From Chara braunii (Eukaryota > Streptophyta > Charophyceae > Charales > Characeae): a stretch of DNA of 64,000 nucleotides. Of this stretch, positions 1 to 11,832 are shown in pieces. The stretch's first letter is position 1; every line of letters starts with the position of its first letter. Below the pieces are notes generated by a model. That model was not told the origin of the DNA, searched no databases, and saw nothing but the letters and a program-made list of their open reading frames with translations. The stretch spans positions 2,884,066-2,948,065 of the forward strand of contig BFEA01000047.1 in NCBI GenBank assembly GCA_003427395.1. The letters are read 5' to 3'. A program made the translations under genes and the position numbers.

Positions 1-331
1 GCCCAGCACGACTTCCTGATCGGAGTGGGATGTGGGCCTGGAAGTGCGAAAAGGGGTGTGCCAAGGATTTTTGGGAAAGTGGGGGTGGAGTCCCAGGTCA
101 GAACTGAGATCTCCGGTGGCAAGGTTCCAGGGGCATAGATGCAATGAGGCTAAGGGGCGGGTTACTTTCGGTTTGATGGCGGTCGATGTCGTGCAGCTTA
201 AGGCAGATGGTATGTGCGGTGCATCGCAGGCCGTCCGATCCGTCCGTTCTAGTGACAGCGGTTTGAGAGAGGTCCGCCTGCGAGGGTTGCGACTTCTATG
301 GGTCGTACCTCCGGGTGTGGACGCGTGGAGA

Positions 332-724
332 TTATCGACGCTCGTTAAGGTTAGACCCCGTAACTCCAGAGGCTCGGTGGTTGCCGCGTCGTCTGCAATT
401 TCTGCAGGGCGTATAGGGCCAATACGGGGCTATGGAATTCCACGGTACCACTGTGAGTTGGTGGTAGGGGAGGAGGAGATGGAAGGGAGGGAAGTTGGTA
501 GCGATAACGACGAAGTCGGGGGATATGAAATATTGCGTGTTATAAGTAGTCGGGTAGTCGAGGCATCTCGGGTCGCTGGTTACGGCACGGTGAAAGTCTC
601 GGGCGCACAGTCGGTTCTCGGTTAGACAGGGAAATTCCGGATATCTCAGCCTAAGATGTTCTTCCTCCCAGTTTTCTAAGTATTCTGGGTCTCGCAACCT
701 CTCCCGGTCCGCGATGTACGGCAT
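332..724 (-). CDS. LTR-encoded protein of unknown function, copy 1
   Basis: This 130-residue ORF lies in the transcribed (R/U5-like) half of the LTR, downstream of the TATA box. It is the most complete of the four copies in the window. The conserved stretch reads about FHxAVTSDPRC, then TTYNTQYFISPxFVVI, FPPFHLLLPYHQL, VPWNSIAPYWP and a final CRNC. The Cys pair suggests a small metal site, but no known fold is recognised. An ORF inside an LTR is unusual because it would lie in both the leader and the tail of the element RNA. The divergent copy at 39655-40200 keeps the same hydrophobic and Trp/Pro positions, which argues for past selection. Function is unknown. Start is taken as the ATG at 724. 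Confidence 0.55.
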   Translation of the reverse strand: MPYIADRERLRDPEYLENWEEEHLRLRYPEFPCLTENRLCARDFHRAVTSDPRCLDYPTTYNTQYFISPDFVVIATNFPPFHLLLPYHQLTVVPWNSIAPYWPYTPCRNCRRRGNHRASGVTGSNLNERR

Positions 725-1677
725 CTTGTCATTTCGGTGTTCGTATTTAATCGTGCTTCAATTGACAAGGGAATTTCCGAGTATGGTGGCGGAAATTCCT
801 ATCGGCCCAAATCCTCGCAAAAAGAAAATTTCATACATTCTGATACCGGAGGTGTCAAGTTCGTCAGTGACCACGAATCGCCCGCGTGTGGACATGTATA
901 GGCCACGATGATCAGATCGCGCTTACACGTGCGCACTCGAGGTGTTCGGTCGTACACAGGCCTGTTGGCTGATTATTGTGCAAAAGTGAGCGTTCAATCC
1001 TTCATGCAAAATCTCCACGTGGCGCAGGCAACCACCCAATTACCGAATCATTCCAGCAAACAATCATTTCCGTCCGTACAAAAATGACATCGCATACATC
1101 AGACACTGCAACAACATCAAACTTATTATCATAACGACAGCAGATCAAAATGACAAGCACAATGATGACTTAGGCAAAAATGACAAGCATATCATTCCAT
1201 CAGAACTCAGTTATCCAACACATACACAAAAGAGGAAGGATCGAGACTGAGTAGGACACCATACAAGGGCCAACGTTGAGACAAAGATGCCGAAGAAAAA
1301 TAAGGCCGAATTGCCCGAGCCGAAATCAAAACTTATATACAAAAGTAAGGAAAGGACAAAGAAAATTACAACTCCACGTCCGTCAACCTCTGCTCTCTTC
1401 CTCTCTCTCTCTCTCTCTGATGTGGACAGTCTGTCGTCTCGCACCAACCCACGAAGTTATCACCCCGCTTAGTCCTCCTGTGCCCGTCAGATTCGCCCGC
1501 GCGCTACAGTCCGTCGTAGCCCCACGCGTCAATCCCGCATATTCGGCACGAGCTCGTCGGGTCGCCCAACTCCCACTTCAATTCACCTCTTACTTCGCTC
1601 GTGAACCGATCCTCACTGATCGCGCTACCTCGAGCTTCCAGCAACTGTTTAAGAGAGCTATCTAATCGCGCAACCGA

Positions 1678-1685
1678 AATTTATA
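1678..1685 (-). promoter_or_regulatory. LTR TATA box, copy 1
   Basis: TATAAATT on the minus strand lies next to the same GCATGCATGC context as in the other LTRs. It marks the likely start of retroelement transcription a few tens of bases downstream. Confidence 0.6.
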
Positions 1686-2643
1686 GCTTGCATGCATGCG
1701 CGAAGAACACGGAATTGCAAGGACTTAGAAGGAAAGAAGGGGAGGGAGTGCCTACGTTTTGCATGGCCAAATCGCGGCGTAGGGGACGTAGCCCCTCTCC
1801 ACGCGTCGATCCGATCATGCAGCCCGCGGGCCGATTAGACACAGCAAAGAAGAGAGAGAGCGGGAAAGACGAAGCTCAAGAAAAAAGATACAGTTACAAG
1901 GGCGCCCTGCCCAGAATTACAGTTACACGCAAGATTTAGGGCGCCGACTAATCAGAGCTTCCGTTGCAGCCGCAAAAAGAAACGCGCGAGCGAAAAGCAC
2001 CGCGCGACAAAAGAAATTATGAATTCCTAAATTCCTAAATTCGTAAATTCCTAAACTCCTAAATTCCTATTTTTATAAATTTTTATTTACGCAAAAATGC
2101 TAAAGAACTTATTAAAGCACAAATCCCGAAAAGAAAGTCCGAAATTCCGAGAGCCATCAAGGGCTCGACAAGATTCGAAAAAGAAATTCAAAAAAAGCAA
2201 AACTTTCTGTGTGATCACCGCACCAAAAACCCGACAACAAAGCAAGAAAGAAGCGACGTCAAACATTATTATTCGCGCCTTTGTCGGCGCGTCAGCCACT
2301 CAATCGACCATCCCGAGACTTGCCCAGCCCTGAACCCAGCCATTCGAAAAGAGGCGACGTAAAAAAACGAAGAAGCGAGGACACCGATGTAATTTTCCCT
2401 TCGATCACGATCTCCCGTAATTGGCCCAACCTTCCCATCTTAGGACCCTTCATTGTCACCGCACAAAAGATCGCGCGGAACAGAAATTGGTTCGTCACAC
2501 CCTCAGCTCACCGGACCCAGTTTAGGATAGCCCTCTAACGGTCAACCCCGTCCTCTCAACGGTATACAATTCCCCCTTAAGTATACCCCCCCCTAGTTGA
2601 AGTTCCCCCATCCCTCCTGCCCCACCCCGTCCAAGTGAAACGG

Positions 2644-4309
2644 CTAAGGAGAGGTCCGCCGCTTGGGGAAGCAACGAGAGTTGCGACGAGTTGAAGGCAA
2701 AGTGGGGATTGTTATAGGTGGTGTATTGGTACTGGGAAAAAACGGGGTTCGGGGCGGGAGGACGCTGCGCGTGAGGTGGAGTGGTGTGGTGTGGTGGTGC
2801 TGAGGAAGTGAGACGCAGCGAGTAGGTGGCCGAGGTTGATGAGGGGGCTGGGGTGAGCAGATTGGTCTGGTCACTCCACGCATGTGTAGTGAGGTGGAGT
2901 GGGCGAGGAAGCCAGGGGCAATTGATTGAGGCAAGAGGGGGGGAAGAGAGGAGGCCCGAGAGAGGGGCATGAACATGTGGGTGGCCTGTGTAGGTGGGTG
3001 GACGAGGGTTCTGGATAGCCTGCTGGTTTGTTGGGGCGGGGAGTATCGTGATGTGGTGGGAAGAGGGGGATGTTGTATTGGGGGGGGGAAGAGGGGGGGT
3101 AGCTGCAGATTGGGGTATGTATGGTCGGCATGGAGTGATGGTGGTGCGTAAGCGTGAGAGAACTGAGCAGATTGTCCAGGCAGGGGGGCAGTTGGGGGGG
3201 CAGAGACCAAGGCTGTCAACCGGCCAGCAGTGGGTACTGGGTTGGGTGACGAAGAAAGGATTGGAAATGATGATGATGTGGGCAGGTGTGCTGATCTGGC
3301 CCTGCCAGAACCTAGCACTGAGGTGGGATGTCTCGTGCCATTCTCTGCTTGCTTACTTGGGATCGAAGGTCCTCGTCCCCCTCTTCCATTTGGACCACGT
3401 CCACGACCCCTGCCTCAACCCTCATTGTTGGGCGGCAGTGGCTCGCTGAACTTGGGGCAGTCGGGATCGAACTCGTCGTGGTACCACCAGAGGCACTTCC
3501 TACAAAAGGGAGTATCCTGGTTGGCGAGTTGTATCTGGAGCTGTTGGCCATTGGGTCCTTGAAGCACAATCCATTCCATGAACTTTTGTCGTGCGATTGG
3601 ATGACAATCCAAGCGTATGTTACCCAGGCGCGGCTCATCGTCCCTTTGTTTCAGGCGGATGCATTTCGATGATAGGAGCGATGAGATTCTCAATTGCATA
3701 CTGAAGGGAGAACATAGCGTTGAGAGGTACTCGCAGGGCAATGATGCAGTACTTTCCTGTTGCGTCTCGATCCCTGGCCTGGTCTAACTCTTGCTGCGCC
3801 ATCCGAGGTTTGAAAAGGACCCGAATCGGTCCTTGTCGGGATGGAATGGTATCTTGACCCTTATGAATCAGATACTCGACAATTCTCTGTGACCGAGCCA
3901 CATAAGACATAATATTCGGGCCTTCTCCATGAGTACGACCTCTGCGCAAAGACGGGTTGAAAGTGGGATCCTCATAGATCCTGATAAACTGTTCCCGCTG
4001 TGAGATCGATAGGGTTGAACCTCTGGTTTGGAAAATGATGATCACGGTTCTGGCTTTTAGCCAATTGACCGTGGCCGCGTCAATTTCTTCGGAGAGGTGC
4101 AGATAACCTACCCCGTCTACGATGTCGACTTCCCCATGAGATATAGACGTATCAGGGTAGATACCATCGTCATAACAACTATCCAGCATCGCCTGAATTC
4201 GGGGCAAATGAACCGCCAAAGATTGTGGTTGAGCTTGCGACTGTAACTGGGGGTTTGCTATCTGTCCTGATTGGATCCTGGGGTTTTGGCCGGTGTCAGG
4301 GGTGGCCAT
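2644..4309 (-). pseudogene. LINE ORF1 (gag-like RNA-binding protein), broken
   Basis: The minus-strand reading begins with an ATG at 4309. It gives a Gln-rich N-terminus, an RRM-like middle (TVIIIFQTRGST, then IRVLFKPRM), and, after a frameshift near 3640-3740, a short Cys cluster (FCRKC then DPDCP) resembling a degenerate zinc knuckle. An in-frame TGA near 3415 falls in a Gly/Arg-rich run. The frame then continues as a Pro/Ser-rich tail to 2644. The order RRM-like, zinc knuckle, low-complexity tail fits LINE ORF1 proteins that coat element RNA. The better preserved LINE ORF1 at 30115-31147 has a similar plan but is only distantly alike. The LTR start at 2499 ends this fragment. An LTR-element gag is the alternative. 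Confidence 0.55.
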
Positions 4310-5560
4310 GTTTCCGATCCTCTATCCGATGGAAGATGAGGAAGGCGAGGGGAGGAAGCGATGATTATTTGGAATCGAGGGAGTAGGGCCCGATATAGGT
4401 GAGACGACGGGCTTCGGACTTAGGGTTGACCCAATAATGATTGAGTTGACGGGTCGTTAAGGTGGTGGAATTTGGGATGGCAGGAAACGACGCGACTTGG
4501 GGTGTAAGAGGTTGAAGGTATTTTTGAGGGAGAGGTGATAGGATTGAGAGAGGGTAGTGGGTCGTGATTTGGACTCGAAATTGACGAGAATAGATTTTGG
4601 GTTGACTAGAGAAGAGGAATCGGATTTGGGTTAGTAAAATGCGTTGCAACTTAGGCAAGGAAGGATATCGGGTTGGCGCGTATGGATGAATACGGAGGAT
4701 TTAATGTTTTGGTCGTTAGTCCTATTGTGGATGTGGTAAGAGTTAGGAGTGAGTAATTACACTCCTTTGGACGTATGTGGTGGTGGGTGTGAGCCTATTA
4801 GGGCTTTGACCGGCGTCCTCACGGTCAAAGGGAGGAGATATGGGAGAGAGGGGAGGAACAATTATGAGGACAAAAGGTTTTGGAAAGGATTGGTGGACAT
4901 GTACGTAGAGGGCTGCGAGGTGGGGGCATGCTTGTCTTGGAGGGATCTGCTGAAAAGTTAAACTCAAAATGAAGAGGAGATATGGAGGTTACAGGGATTG
5001 GGGATAAAGCGTGTATTAGGGGAGATAGAGGCTGGGTAGAGACAGAGAGGGCGGAGTTCGGTTATAGAGGGAGAGAATAGGGAGGGAAAGTTATGGAAGA
5101 GGTGCGGGGGTGGTGCAAGCAAGCAAGAATGAGTTGAGGTCTGTTGTGGCCAGACGAGGAAGGGAGGGCGTGAAGGGAGAGAGGAGAAAATGTTGACTGA
5201 GTGAGTAGGAGATAAGGGGGAATACTGAGAGGTTGTGGGAGAGAAAGCGAAGGATGATATGGCTGGGTGGTAGGAGTTGGTTTGGTGAGTGGTGGATACT
5301 AGTTCGGATAGTGGGGGAATGGGGTAAGAGGAGGGGTCAAATCAAGTTTAGGGTATTGACTAGGGTGGAGATGACGAAACCTGGTGCGCGTCAAAAGACA
5401 GGGCGTTCAACGACGCCGTGTTTAAGTATTCGTAGAGCACATTAAGAAGATGCGAGTTGTTGACTTCCGACTTGCTACTCGCCCCCATACCTCCCGACCT
5501 GGCTAGGTAAGTTGGCCCGGCTATGGTGTGCTGGGTGAGGTGCTGGGTGATGGCCACTTC
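4310..5560 (-). other. No gene seen; probable LINE leader
   Basis: On the minus strand this stretch is C/T-rich and precedes the ORF1-like frame ending at 2644. No ORF in it has recognisable content. It may be the 5' untranslated region of the same LINE fragment, but no boundary or target duplication was found. Confidence 0.3.
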
Positions 5561-5854
5561 CCCTGGATTCGTTCCACGCTGGTGGCTGGCGAGACTGGTT
5601 CACCCAAACCGGTAGCGAAACGGCGGAGTGCTCAGCGCCGGTCGGCCGCCTCTCCCCCCATTCTCATTCTCTGATGCTGACATTAATATATAAAGTTTCA
5701 ATAGTCTACATTCAAAGAGAGATTTTTTTATGCCCCTAATGTGGTTTGCATTCCACCAGTTCTTGGTTGTGCCTGCTGACATGTAGCTTCTACACCAAAA
5801 AAACAATGCATAATATGCTACATTGCCTCGCCTCTACCTCCGGTTCACCGTGAC

Positions 5855-5965
5855 CGGGGGCCCCTGCGGCAATGGGTAACCAGGCGGCAATGGGAAATCA
5901 GTCAGAAAACCGGAGCGGGGCCCCTACGGCAATGGGAAACCAGTCAGAAACCGGAGCCGCCCCAC
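5855..5965 (+). repeat. Short tandem duplication
   Basis: Two roughly 64-bp units contain GGGGCCCCTRCGGCAATGGG followed by AACCAGTCAGAAA-type sequence. The rest of 5560-6067 shows no gene. Confidence 0.6.
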
Positions 5966-6067
5966 AATGTCGCACACTGATCGAAAATTGTGCTACTCCA
6001 AGCCATCTGGGCCACGGCCCCGGTCTCTGCCAGTTATCGTTTCTGCTCTCCCCCACTCCGAGGTCCC

Positions 6068-6220
6068 ACAAGCAGAGAGGATCAGATTGAAAAATCTGAA
6101 TCTGGACGTTGCTGGTGGACCTAGTACAGAAATTCGAGATCGATCTATTTTTCTGCATCTCTGATCAAAACACTTCCAAATTTGAGAGTTTTAATCCAGT
6201 CCGCTTTGGCACTACAAGGA
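6068..6220. mobile_element. Degenerate Tourist-like MITE
   Basis: The sequence opens with GAGGTCCCACAAGCAGAGAGG. Its interior (AATCTGGACGT, AGAAATTCGAGAT, TTTTCTGCATCTCTG) matches the interior of the foldback elements at 41606-41769 and 51534-51706. The right terminus is degraded. Confidence 0.5.
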
Positions 6221-7116
6221 CTTTTTTCTTTTTGTTTTGGGTACTACTGGGACTTCGCCCCCGACTCTCGAACCTTTTCTTCCATTGCTTTTTCGTCCTT
6301 TTCCTTTGTTTTCTTTTCCTGACTTTTCCTCTCTTGTTGTGACGAACCACTTTCTGTGTCGCGCGATTTTCTGCGCGACGACAATGAGGGGTCCTAAGAT
6401 GGGAAGGGTGGGCCAATTACGGGAGATCGGGATCGAAGGGAAATTGCGTCGGTGTCCTCGCTTCTTCGTCTTTTTGCGTCACTTCTTTTCGGATGGCTGG
6501 GTTCAGGGCCGGGCAAGTCTCAAGATGGCTGATTGAGTGGCTGTCGCCCCGACAAAGGCGCGATTAATAATGGTTGACGTCGTTCCTTTCTTGTTCTGTT
6601 GTCAGGTTTTCGGCGCGGAGATCGCGCAGGAAGTTTTCCTTCTTTTTGAATTTCTTTTTTTGAATCTTGTCGAGCCCTCGATGGCTCTCGGAATTTCGAA
6701 CTTTCTTTTCAGAATTTGCGTTTTATTGAAGTTCTTTTTGCATTAGCTAGGAATTTAGGAATTTAGGAATTCAAGATTTTTTTTGCTGCGCGTTGCCTTT
6801 TTGCTCGCGCCGAGTCGCGCGCTTCTTTTTGCGGCTGCAACGGAGCTCTAAATAGTCGGTGCCCTTAATCTTGCGTGTAACCGTAATTTTGGGCAGGGCG
6901 CCCTTGTAACTGTATCTTTCTTCTTGAGCTTCATCTTTCCCTCCCTCTCTCTCCTTTGTTGTGTCTATCTGGCCTGCGGGGTGCATGATCAGATCGATGC
7001 GTGGAGAGTGGCTACGTCCCCACGCCGCGGTCTGGCCCTGCAGAACGTAGGCAATCCCTTCCCTTCTCTCTTCCTAAGTCCTTGCAATTCCTTGTTCTTC
7101 GCGCATGCATGCACGC

Positions 7117-7124
7117 TATAAATT
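7117..7124 (+). promoter_or_regulatory. LTR TATA box, copy 2
   Basis: TATAAATT lies after GCATGCATGCACGC, and the same arrangement is found in copies 1 and 3. It is the likely core promoter for the element. Confidence 0.6.
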
Positions 7125-7382
7125 CCGGCTGAGCGATTAGATAGCTCTCTTAACCAGTTGCTGGAAGCTCGGGGTAGCGCGATCAGTGAGGGTCACCTCA
7201 CGAGCGAAGTAAGAGATAAGTTGAAGTGGGAGTCGGGCGACCCGACGAGCTGGTGCCGAATGCGCGGGGTTGACGCATGGGGCTACGACGGACTGTAGCG
7301 CACGGGCGAACCTGACGGGTGCAGGAGGACTAAGCGGGGTGACGACTTCGCGGGTTGGTGCGTGACGATGGACTGTCCGAAT

Positions 7383-7384
<2 letters not shown>

Positions 7385-7465
<81 letters not shown>
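7385..7465. repeat. (GA)n microsatellite inside LTR
   Basis: About 40 GA units stand where copy 3 has only a short GA stretch (20472-20500) and copy 1 a short CT run. The expansion is specific to this copy. Confidence 0.9.
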
Positions 7466-7467
<2 letters not shown>

Positions 7468-8116
7468 GAGGTTAATGGACGTGAATTTGCAATTTTCTTT
7501 GTCTTTTCCTTCAGTTTTGTATGTAAGTTTTGATTTCGGCTCGAGCGATTCGCTCTCATTTCCCTTCGGCATTTTTGTTTCAATATTGGTCCTTATATGA
7601 TGTCTCATTCCGTCTCGGTCCTCCCTCTTTTATGTGTATAGGATGAACGAGTTCGGATGGAATGATATGTTTGTCGTTTTTGCCTAACCATCATCATTGC
7701 TTGTCACTTTGATACGCCGTTGTTATGATATGAGTTCTGATGTTGTTGCGATGTCTAATGTGTGCGATGACGCCTTGCATGTTCGGGAATGATTGTTGTG
7801 GGATCACCGAATGATGGGATGATTGGATAGTTGTACATGACCAGTGGCGGGTTTGCACGCAGAATTAACTCTCATTTTTGCAACAGCCAACAGGTCCGGG
7901 TACGAGCGAACACCTCATGGGGATACGTGTAAGCGCGCTATGATTTGCACAGCCTACACGATCGATTAACGAACCTGGCACCTTCAATATCGAGATAGGC
8001 GAGGAATTTTCCTTCTCTCAAGCACCTGAGTTGGCAGGAATTTTCGACACCGTATCTGGAAATCCCCCTGTCAGTCAGATGAGTGCGGGAGGCTTCCACA
8101 ACGCCGCAATAACAAG

Positions 8117-8527
8117 ATGACATACACACGGGACTCAGGGTACTTCGAGCACTAGGGGGGAGAGTATCTTAGGCGGAGATATCCAGAATTTCCCTGCCTA
8201 ACCGAGAACCGGTTGTGCCCCAGGGAGTTTCACTGTGCCGTAACCAGCGATCCGAGGTGCCCCGATTACCCAACTACGTATAACACGCAATACTTCATAT
8301 CCCCCGGCTTCGTCGTTATTGCTGTCAATTTCCCTCCCTTCCCTCTCCTCCTCCCGTACCACCAACTCACGGTGGTGCCGTGGAATTCCATCGCCCCGTA
8401 TTGGCCCCACACGTTGTGCAAAAACTACCGACGACGAGGCCAACGCCGAACCCCTAAAACTATTGAGCCTGACCATAGCGCGAGACGCCAAACGCCACGC
8501 GTCTGCACCCGGAGGTCTGACTCATAG
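8117..8527 (+). pseudogene. LTR-encoded protein, copy 2, with early stop
   Basis: The frame starts with the same ATG as in copy 3 (Met-Thr-Tyr-Thr-Arg) but meets TAG at 8153. The rest reads through to 8527 and keeps the conserved block (AVTSDPRCPDYPTTYNTQYF, then the FPPF and VPWNS motifs). The second Cys of the final pair is Tyr. See the copy at 332-724 for the family description. Confidence 0.6.
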
Positions 8528-8831
8528 GAATCGCAACCCTCACGAACATGCCTCTCCCGAACCGCCGTCACCAAAACAGACGGATCGAACGGCTCTGGAT
8601 GCACCGCGCATGTCATCGGCCTTATGTTGCACGACATCGACCGCCATCAGACCAAACGTAAGTCGTCCCTTAGTCTTATTGCACCTATGCCCCTGAAACT
8701 TTGCCACACGAGATCTCAGTTCTGATCTGGGACTCCACCCCCACTTTCCCGAAAAATCCTTGGCACACCCCTTTTCGCACTTCCAGGCCCACATCCCACT
8801 CCGATCAGGAAGTCGCGTCGGGCGTGAGGTT

Positions 8832-8843
8832 AGTATCGGAGCC
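8832..8843 (+). promoter_or_regulatory. Primer binding site (initiator tRNA-Met type)
   Basis: AGTATCGGAGCC directly follows the 5' LTR. It resembles the plant initiator Met-tRNA primer site TGGTATCAGAGCC with its first bases lost and one change. Confidence 0.6.
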
Positions 8844-8978
8844 CGACACGTGGCAAGGTTACAGGATTCGTAGGACGATAAGCCAAGCGATCTGGCTAAC
8901 AGGGGACGACCTCGACCACGGAACGCGCATCGACGCGACCCCGTCGTTACCAGAAGCCGGTCCGCGGCTCGGGTTCCT

Positions 8979-9944
8979 ATGGCGCCAGTATATCTGTTTG
9001 ATCCTGCACATCACCTTGCTGGAGCATGGCTGGCCACGCTTCGAGCTCAACAGTACGATGACAACAAAGCACAGGTAAACATTCCCGCACGATTGAGAGG
9101 AGATGCTCATCATTGGTTTAGCACCTATGTATGGGTCGATCTCCCAACATTCGAGCGGGATTTCCTGAACCGATTTGATTACATCCATCCCAAACAGGCC
9201 CTTTTCATGATTAAAGATCGAGTTCAAAAACCCCTCGAATCCGTCACCGAGTACCGAAACCGATTCTATCGGATGTTTGCGAAAACCGAACGGGGCAAAT
9301 AGGTAGGAAGAGATTTGTTTATCGATGGGCTTCGCAGCAGGACGATAAGGGCGAAACTGTGAAAACAGTTTTCCCCCATCAATCACACGCTGCAACAGAT
9401 CATGGCAGCCGCAGAAGAAATGAAACGAAAGTTTGCCGCAAGTTTCCTAGAAGGAGAAGACTGTCCTTAGGAGGGAGACTCGTCCGAACTAGCACGGGCC
9501 AAAGCTGAGCTGGCTGCGTTACAAAACAAGTTCGAAAACAGGGGGGTTGTGTCTGGCCCGGTCACATATCTGGAACATATTACCCCCAAACGTCCAACCC
9601 CGAGTGTGATTACAAGCATGCTCGTCCCCGTGATGACCGCGTCCCCACCTCCGATCGAAAGTCCCGCACGACCGAACGAGTCTTCCGCCTTACTGGAACT
9701 AACCAAAACCCTGGTCAATCTGATTCAGGAAAGCAATAAGGAACAGTGGGAACATAATGCTCGAATAGAGGCGATGATGAGATCGATGCGACCACTAGCG
9801 GTGCGTGTCGCCCCGATTCAACACGGGCTGTTTTCGGCATCCCCTCCCACAGGGATCCGTGACAATCTGAACGTCTGTTACACGTGTCATCAACCAGGGC
9901 ACATAGTAGCCCGAGATTGCCCCCATCGACCTCCGCAACCGTGA
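8979..9944 (+). pseudogene. Gypsy gag (capsid and CCHC nucleocapsid), broken
   Basis: Gag packages the element RNA. The capsid-like part contains ARLRGDAHHWF, LPTFERDFLNRF and VTEYRNRFYRMF, the pattern of plant retrotransposon gag domains. It is followed in the same frame by a coiled, Glu/Lys-rich stretch and one CCHC knuckle (CYTCHQPGHIVARDC, spacing C-2-C-4-H-5-C). Stops interrupt the frame at about 9300, 9360 and 9468, and TGA ends it at 9942. The frame would continue into protease if the MITE at 9973 and one target duplication were absent, because 268 inserted bases shift the phase by one and the protease frame is offset by exactly one. Confidence 0.8.
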
Positions 9945-9972
9945 GTCGGAGCCGCACCGGTAGCAGCAGCCC

Positions 9973-10232
9973 CTGTGTAACACCCCGTACGTACGGCCGT
10001 ATGTACAGCCCCGTACGGGGGGGAAAAAAAAAAAAAAAAAAAAAAAAAAAACGTTTTTTTTTTTATATCTCAAATTTGGTAACGAATTTCAGTATGACCC
10101 TCAGGCAAAAGTGTTTCAGTTTATTTTTCCGCATAACATTTTTTTTTTCAGATTTTTTTCAATTTTTTTTTTTTCGTACGTACGGCCGTACGTACGGACG
10201 GACGGCCCGTATTCGTACAGGGGTCTACACAG
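9973..10232. mobile_element. hAT-like MITE, copy a (CGTACG arms)
   Basis: The element is flanked by a perfect 8-bp target duplication, AGCAGCCC (9965-9972 and 10233-10240). Termini are CTGTGTAACACCCC and, read inward from the right, CTGTGTAGACCCC. Both arms are built from reiterated CGTACG/CGGCCG motifs. A long A-run leads to a core with TTGGTAACGAATTT, CCCTCAGGCAAA and AGTTTATTTTTC, which is shared with copies at 37389 and 50155. It has no coding capacity. The 8-bp duplication fits the hAT superfamily. Confidence 0.85.
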
Positions 10233-10240
10233 AGCAGCCC

Positions 10241-11493
10241 CGATCGCTAACGGACTTGGACGGGTAGGGGCGCTAATGGAAGAAATGGAAGGGGGTGGAA
10301 GCACCTTAGCTACGACGGAGGAAGCTGCAGAACTCGTTCCGTTGGATCAATATGTAACGCTTGGTTACCCGGGATTAGGCATGATCGGAACAATTAGACC
10401 CGCACCCGAACAGAGGGAAGTGACGGAGTGGACACCGTCCCCAGGAGAAATGGAGTCGGGAGGACCTACTTTCGTCACTGGGGAGATCGATGTTTTGAAC
10501 ATCGTTCGAGCCTTGGATCATCGGATTCCTCTTCCGATCAGTCACCTACTCTCGATATCAGAACAAGCCAACGAACGGATGTTGCAACACTGCAAGGCGA
10601 ATCGGAAACGATTTGCCTTCGCCCAGACAACGAACACGAAAGCAAAAAGTCCAACACAAGATGAAAACGTTGTTGGTACTTCACACCCAATACGGTTAGG
10701 ATTAATACAGAAGGACGATCACTTCTTACGGATTAAACCAATCCCATGGAAATCCGCAGAGTGCGATATCGAAGTATGGGGAATCCCGTACAATGCCATT
10801 ATCAATTCTGGAGCCGCTGTGTTGGTTATCTCATTACGGGTAGTTGAAAGGGCAGGAAGAAGGAACGATCTGATTATGCTTGCGGAAAAAAATCGGCTCG
10901 TTACAACAGATGAAGAGAAAATTAAAATGGTAGGGCGGATGACCAATGTGGCCTTTCGATTGAGGAAGGTGCATGCGCTGGGAGATGTCGTAGTCTTAGA
11001 CGTTAACACTTATGACGTCTTTTTTGGCCTTCCCGCTCTTGTGGCCTTGCGAGCCAATCTGGACTTCGAGAGGCGATCGATTGTCCTCCGAAATACAGGA
11101 GGAAAGCCCTATGTTGTACCTATGAGGATGACCCTTCGTACCACCACTAACGTGACCCCGCGAGTTTCTCCAATAATGGCAGGAACTCTTCGCGAGATCA
11201 TTTGGGACAACTCCGCAAACGGTAAGCAATTGTCAAAGGATGCAAACAGCAGTGACGAGGACGATCCAGCAATTCTGGAACTGGCGCGACAGCGTATCTA
11301 TTACCCTATGCAACGAGCAAACGCGAGACCATTGAGCTTGACTGATCGAAATCTACGAAGGACACAAGCGATGATTTTGGGCGAACCTCTCGTGCAGATA
11401 TCAAGGATGGCCGATTCTTTGGAACCCCCTCGAACCCTGTACGAAGGTACATCCCCTCTCCTCGCAAGATATAACGACAAAAGACACTTCTGA
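10241..11493 (+). pseudogene. Gypsy aspartic protease region
   Basis: Retropepsins cleave the Gag-Pol polyprotein. The frame is open from the MITE to 11493. The protease core reads YNAIINSGAAVLVIS, where the family has D-S/T-G-A, so the catalytic Asp is Asn (codon AAT near 10806). The flap and the later Gly region (VLDVNTYDVFFGLPAL) are recognisable. The last 130 residues form a spacer toward RT. The upstream part (residues encoded at 10241-10650) is an acidic linker without known domain. Substitution of the catalytic residue means no activity. Confidence 0.75.
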
Positions 11494-11832
11494 GACATCA
11501 CAAATCTCCCCCGATCTCTTTTGTCGCCCGCAAAAGAGATACGATTGTTGCGCTTAGGGGCGGAGGCCAACTCTTTGGAACTCCCTGAGCGCCTCGAAAC
11601 TGGACTCGGAATCCGAATCGCAACGAAGCCCGTGCCATGGCAGGATATTCACGACGGAGTAACGCCGGAAGAACACGTGGCCATTCAGGAACAGGATGCG
11701 CAAATGATGGCTACAGTATTTTCCTAGCGGTCGGACAATTCCTTCATTTTCGCACCCCCGCCTGAACCCACCAAACGGGTAAGCACGAAATAGATCAACG
11801 TACGAATATGGGACCAGTTATACGAGGTACAC
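11494..11832 (+). other. Protease-RT linker, degraded
   Basis: Short open frames are separated by stops. A piece at 11521-11727 reads like the spacer before RT (for example LGIRIATKPVPWQDIHDGV). No separate gene is seen. Confidence 0.4.

Larger units (their letters stand above)
1..2499 (-). repeat. Gypsy-family LTR, copy 1 (truncated by window edge)
   Basis: This is the same repeat as 6338-8833 and 18882-21883, read on the minus strand. Its start (TGTGACGAACC, complement of 2499-2489) and body order match: snRNA-like hairpin zone, TATAAATT, CT/GA microsatellite, then the LTR ORF. The window cuts it about 15-25 bases before its expected end. The flank beyond 2499 does not resemble the Gypsy internal 3' end, so this is more likely the 5' LTR or a solo LTR whose body lies left of the window. 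Confidence 0.8.
6338..8833 (+). repeat. 5' LTR of Gypsy element (copy 2)
   Basis: It begins TGTGACGAACC and is homologous over its whole length to 18882-21875. The common end is GCGTGAGGTTAG. The terminal TGTCACA present at the ends of copies 3 and 4 is absent here, so a small deletion seems to have removed the LTR end and the first bases of the primer site. Confidence 0.85.

Noticed and set aside
2969-3449. Plus-strand frames opposite the LINE ORF1.
   Set aside because: Gly/Val-rich antisense shadows of the Pro-rich minus-strand frame.
7330-7608. Ser/Leu- or Glu/Arg-repeat proteins in both strands.
   Set aside because: Produced by the (GA)n microsatellite inside the LTR.
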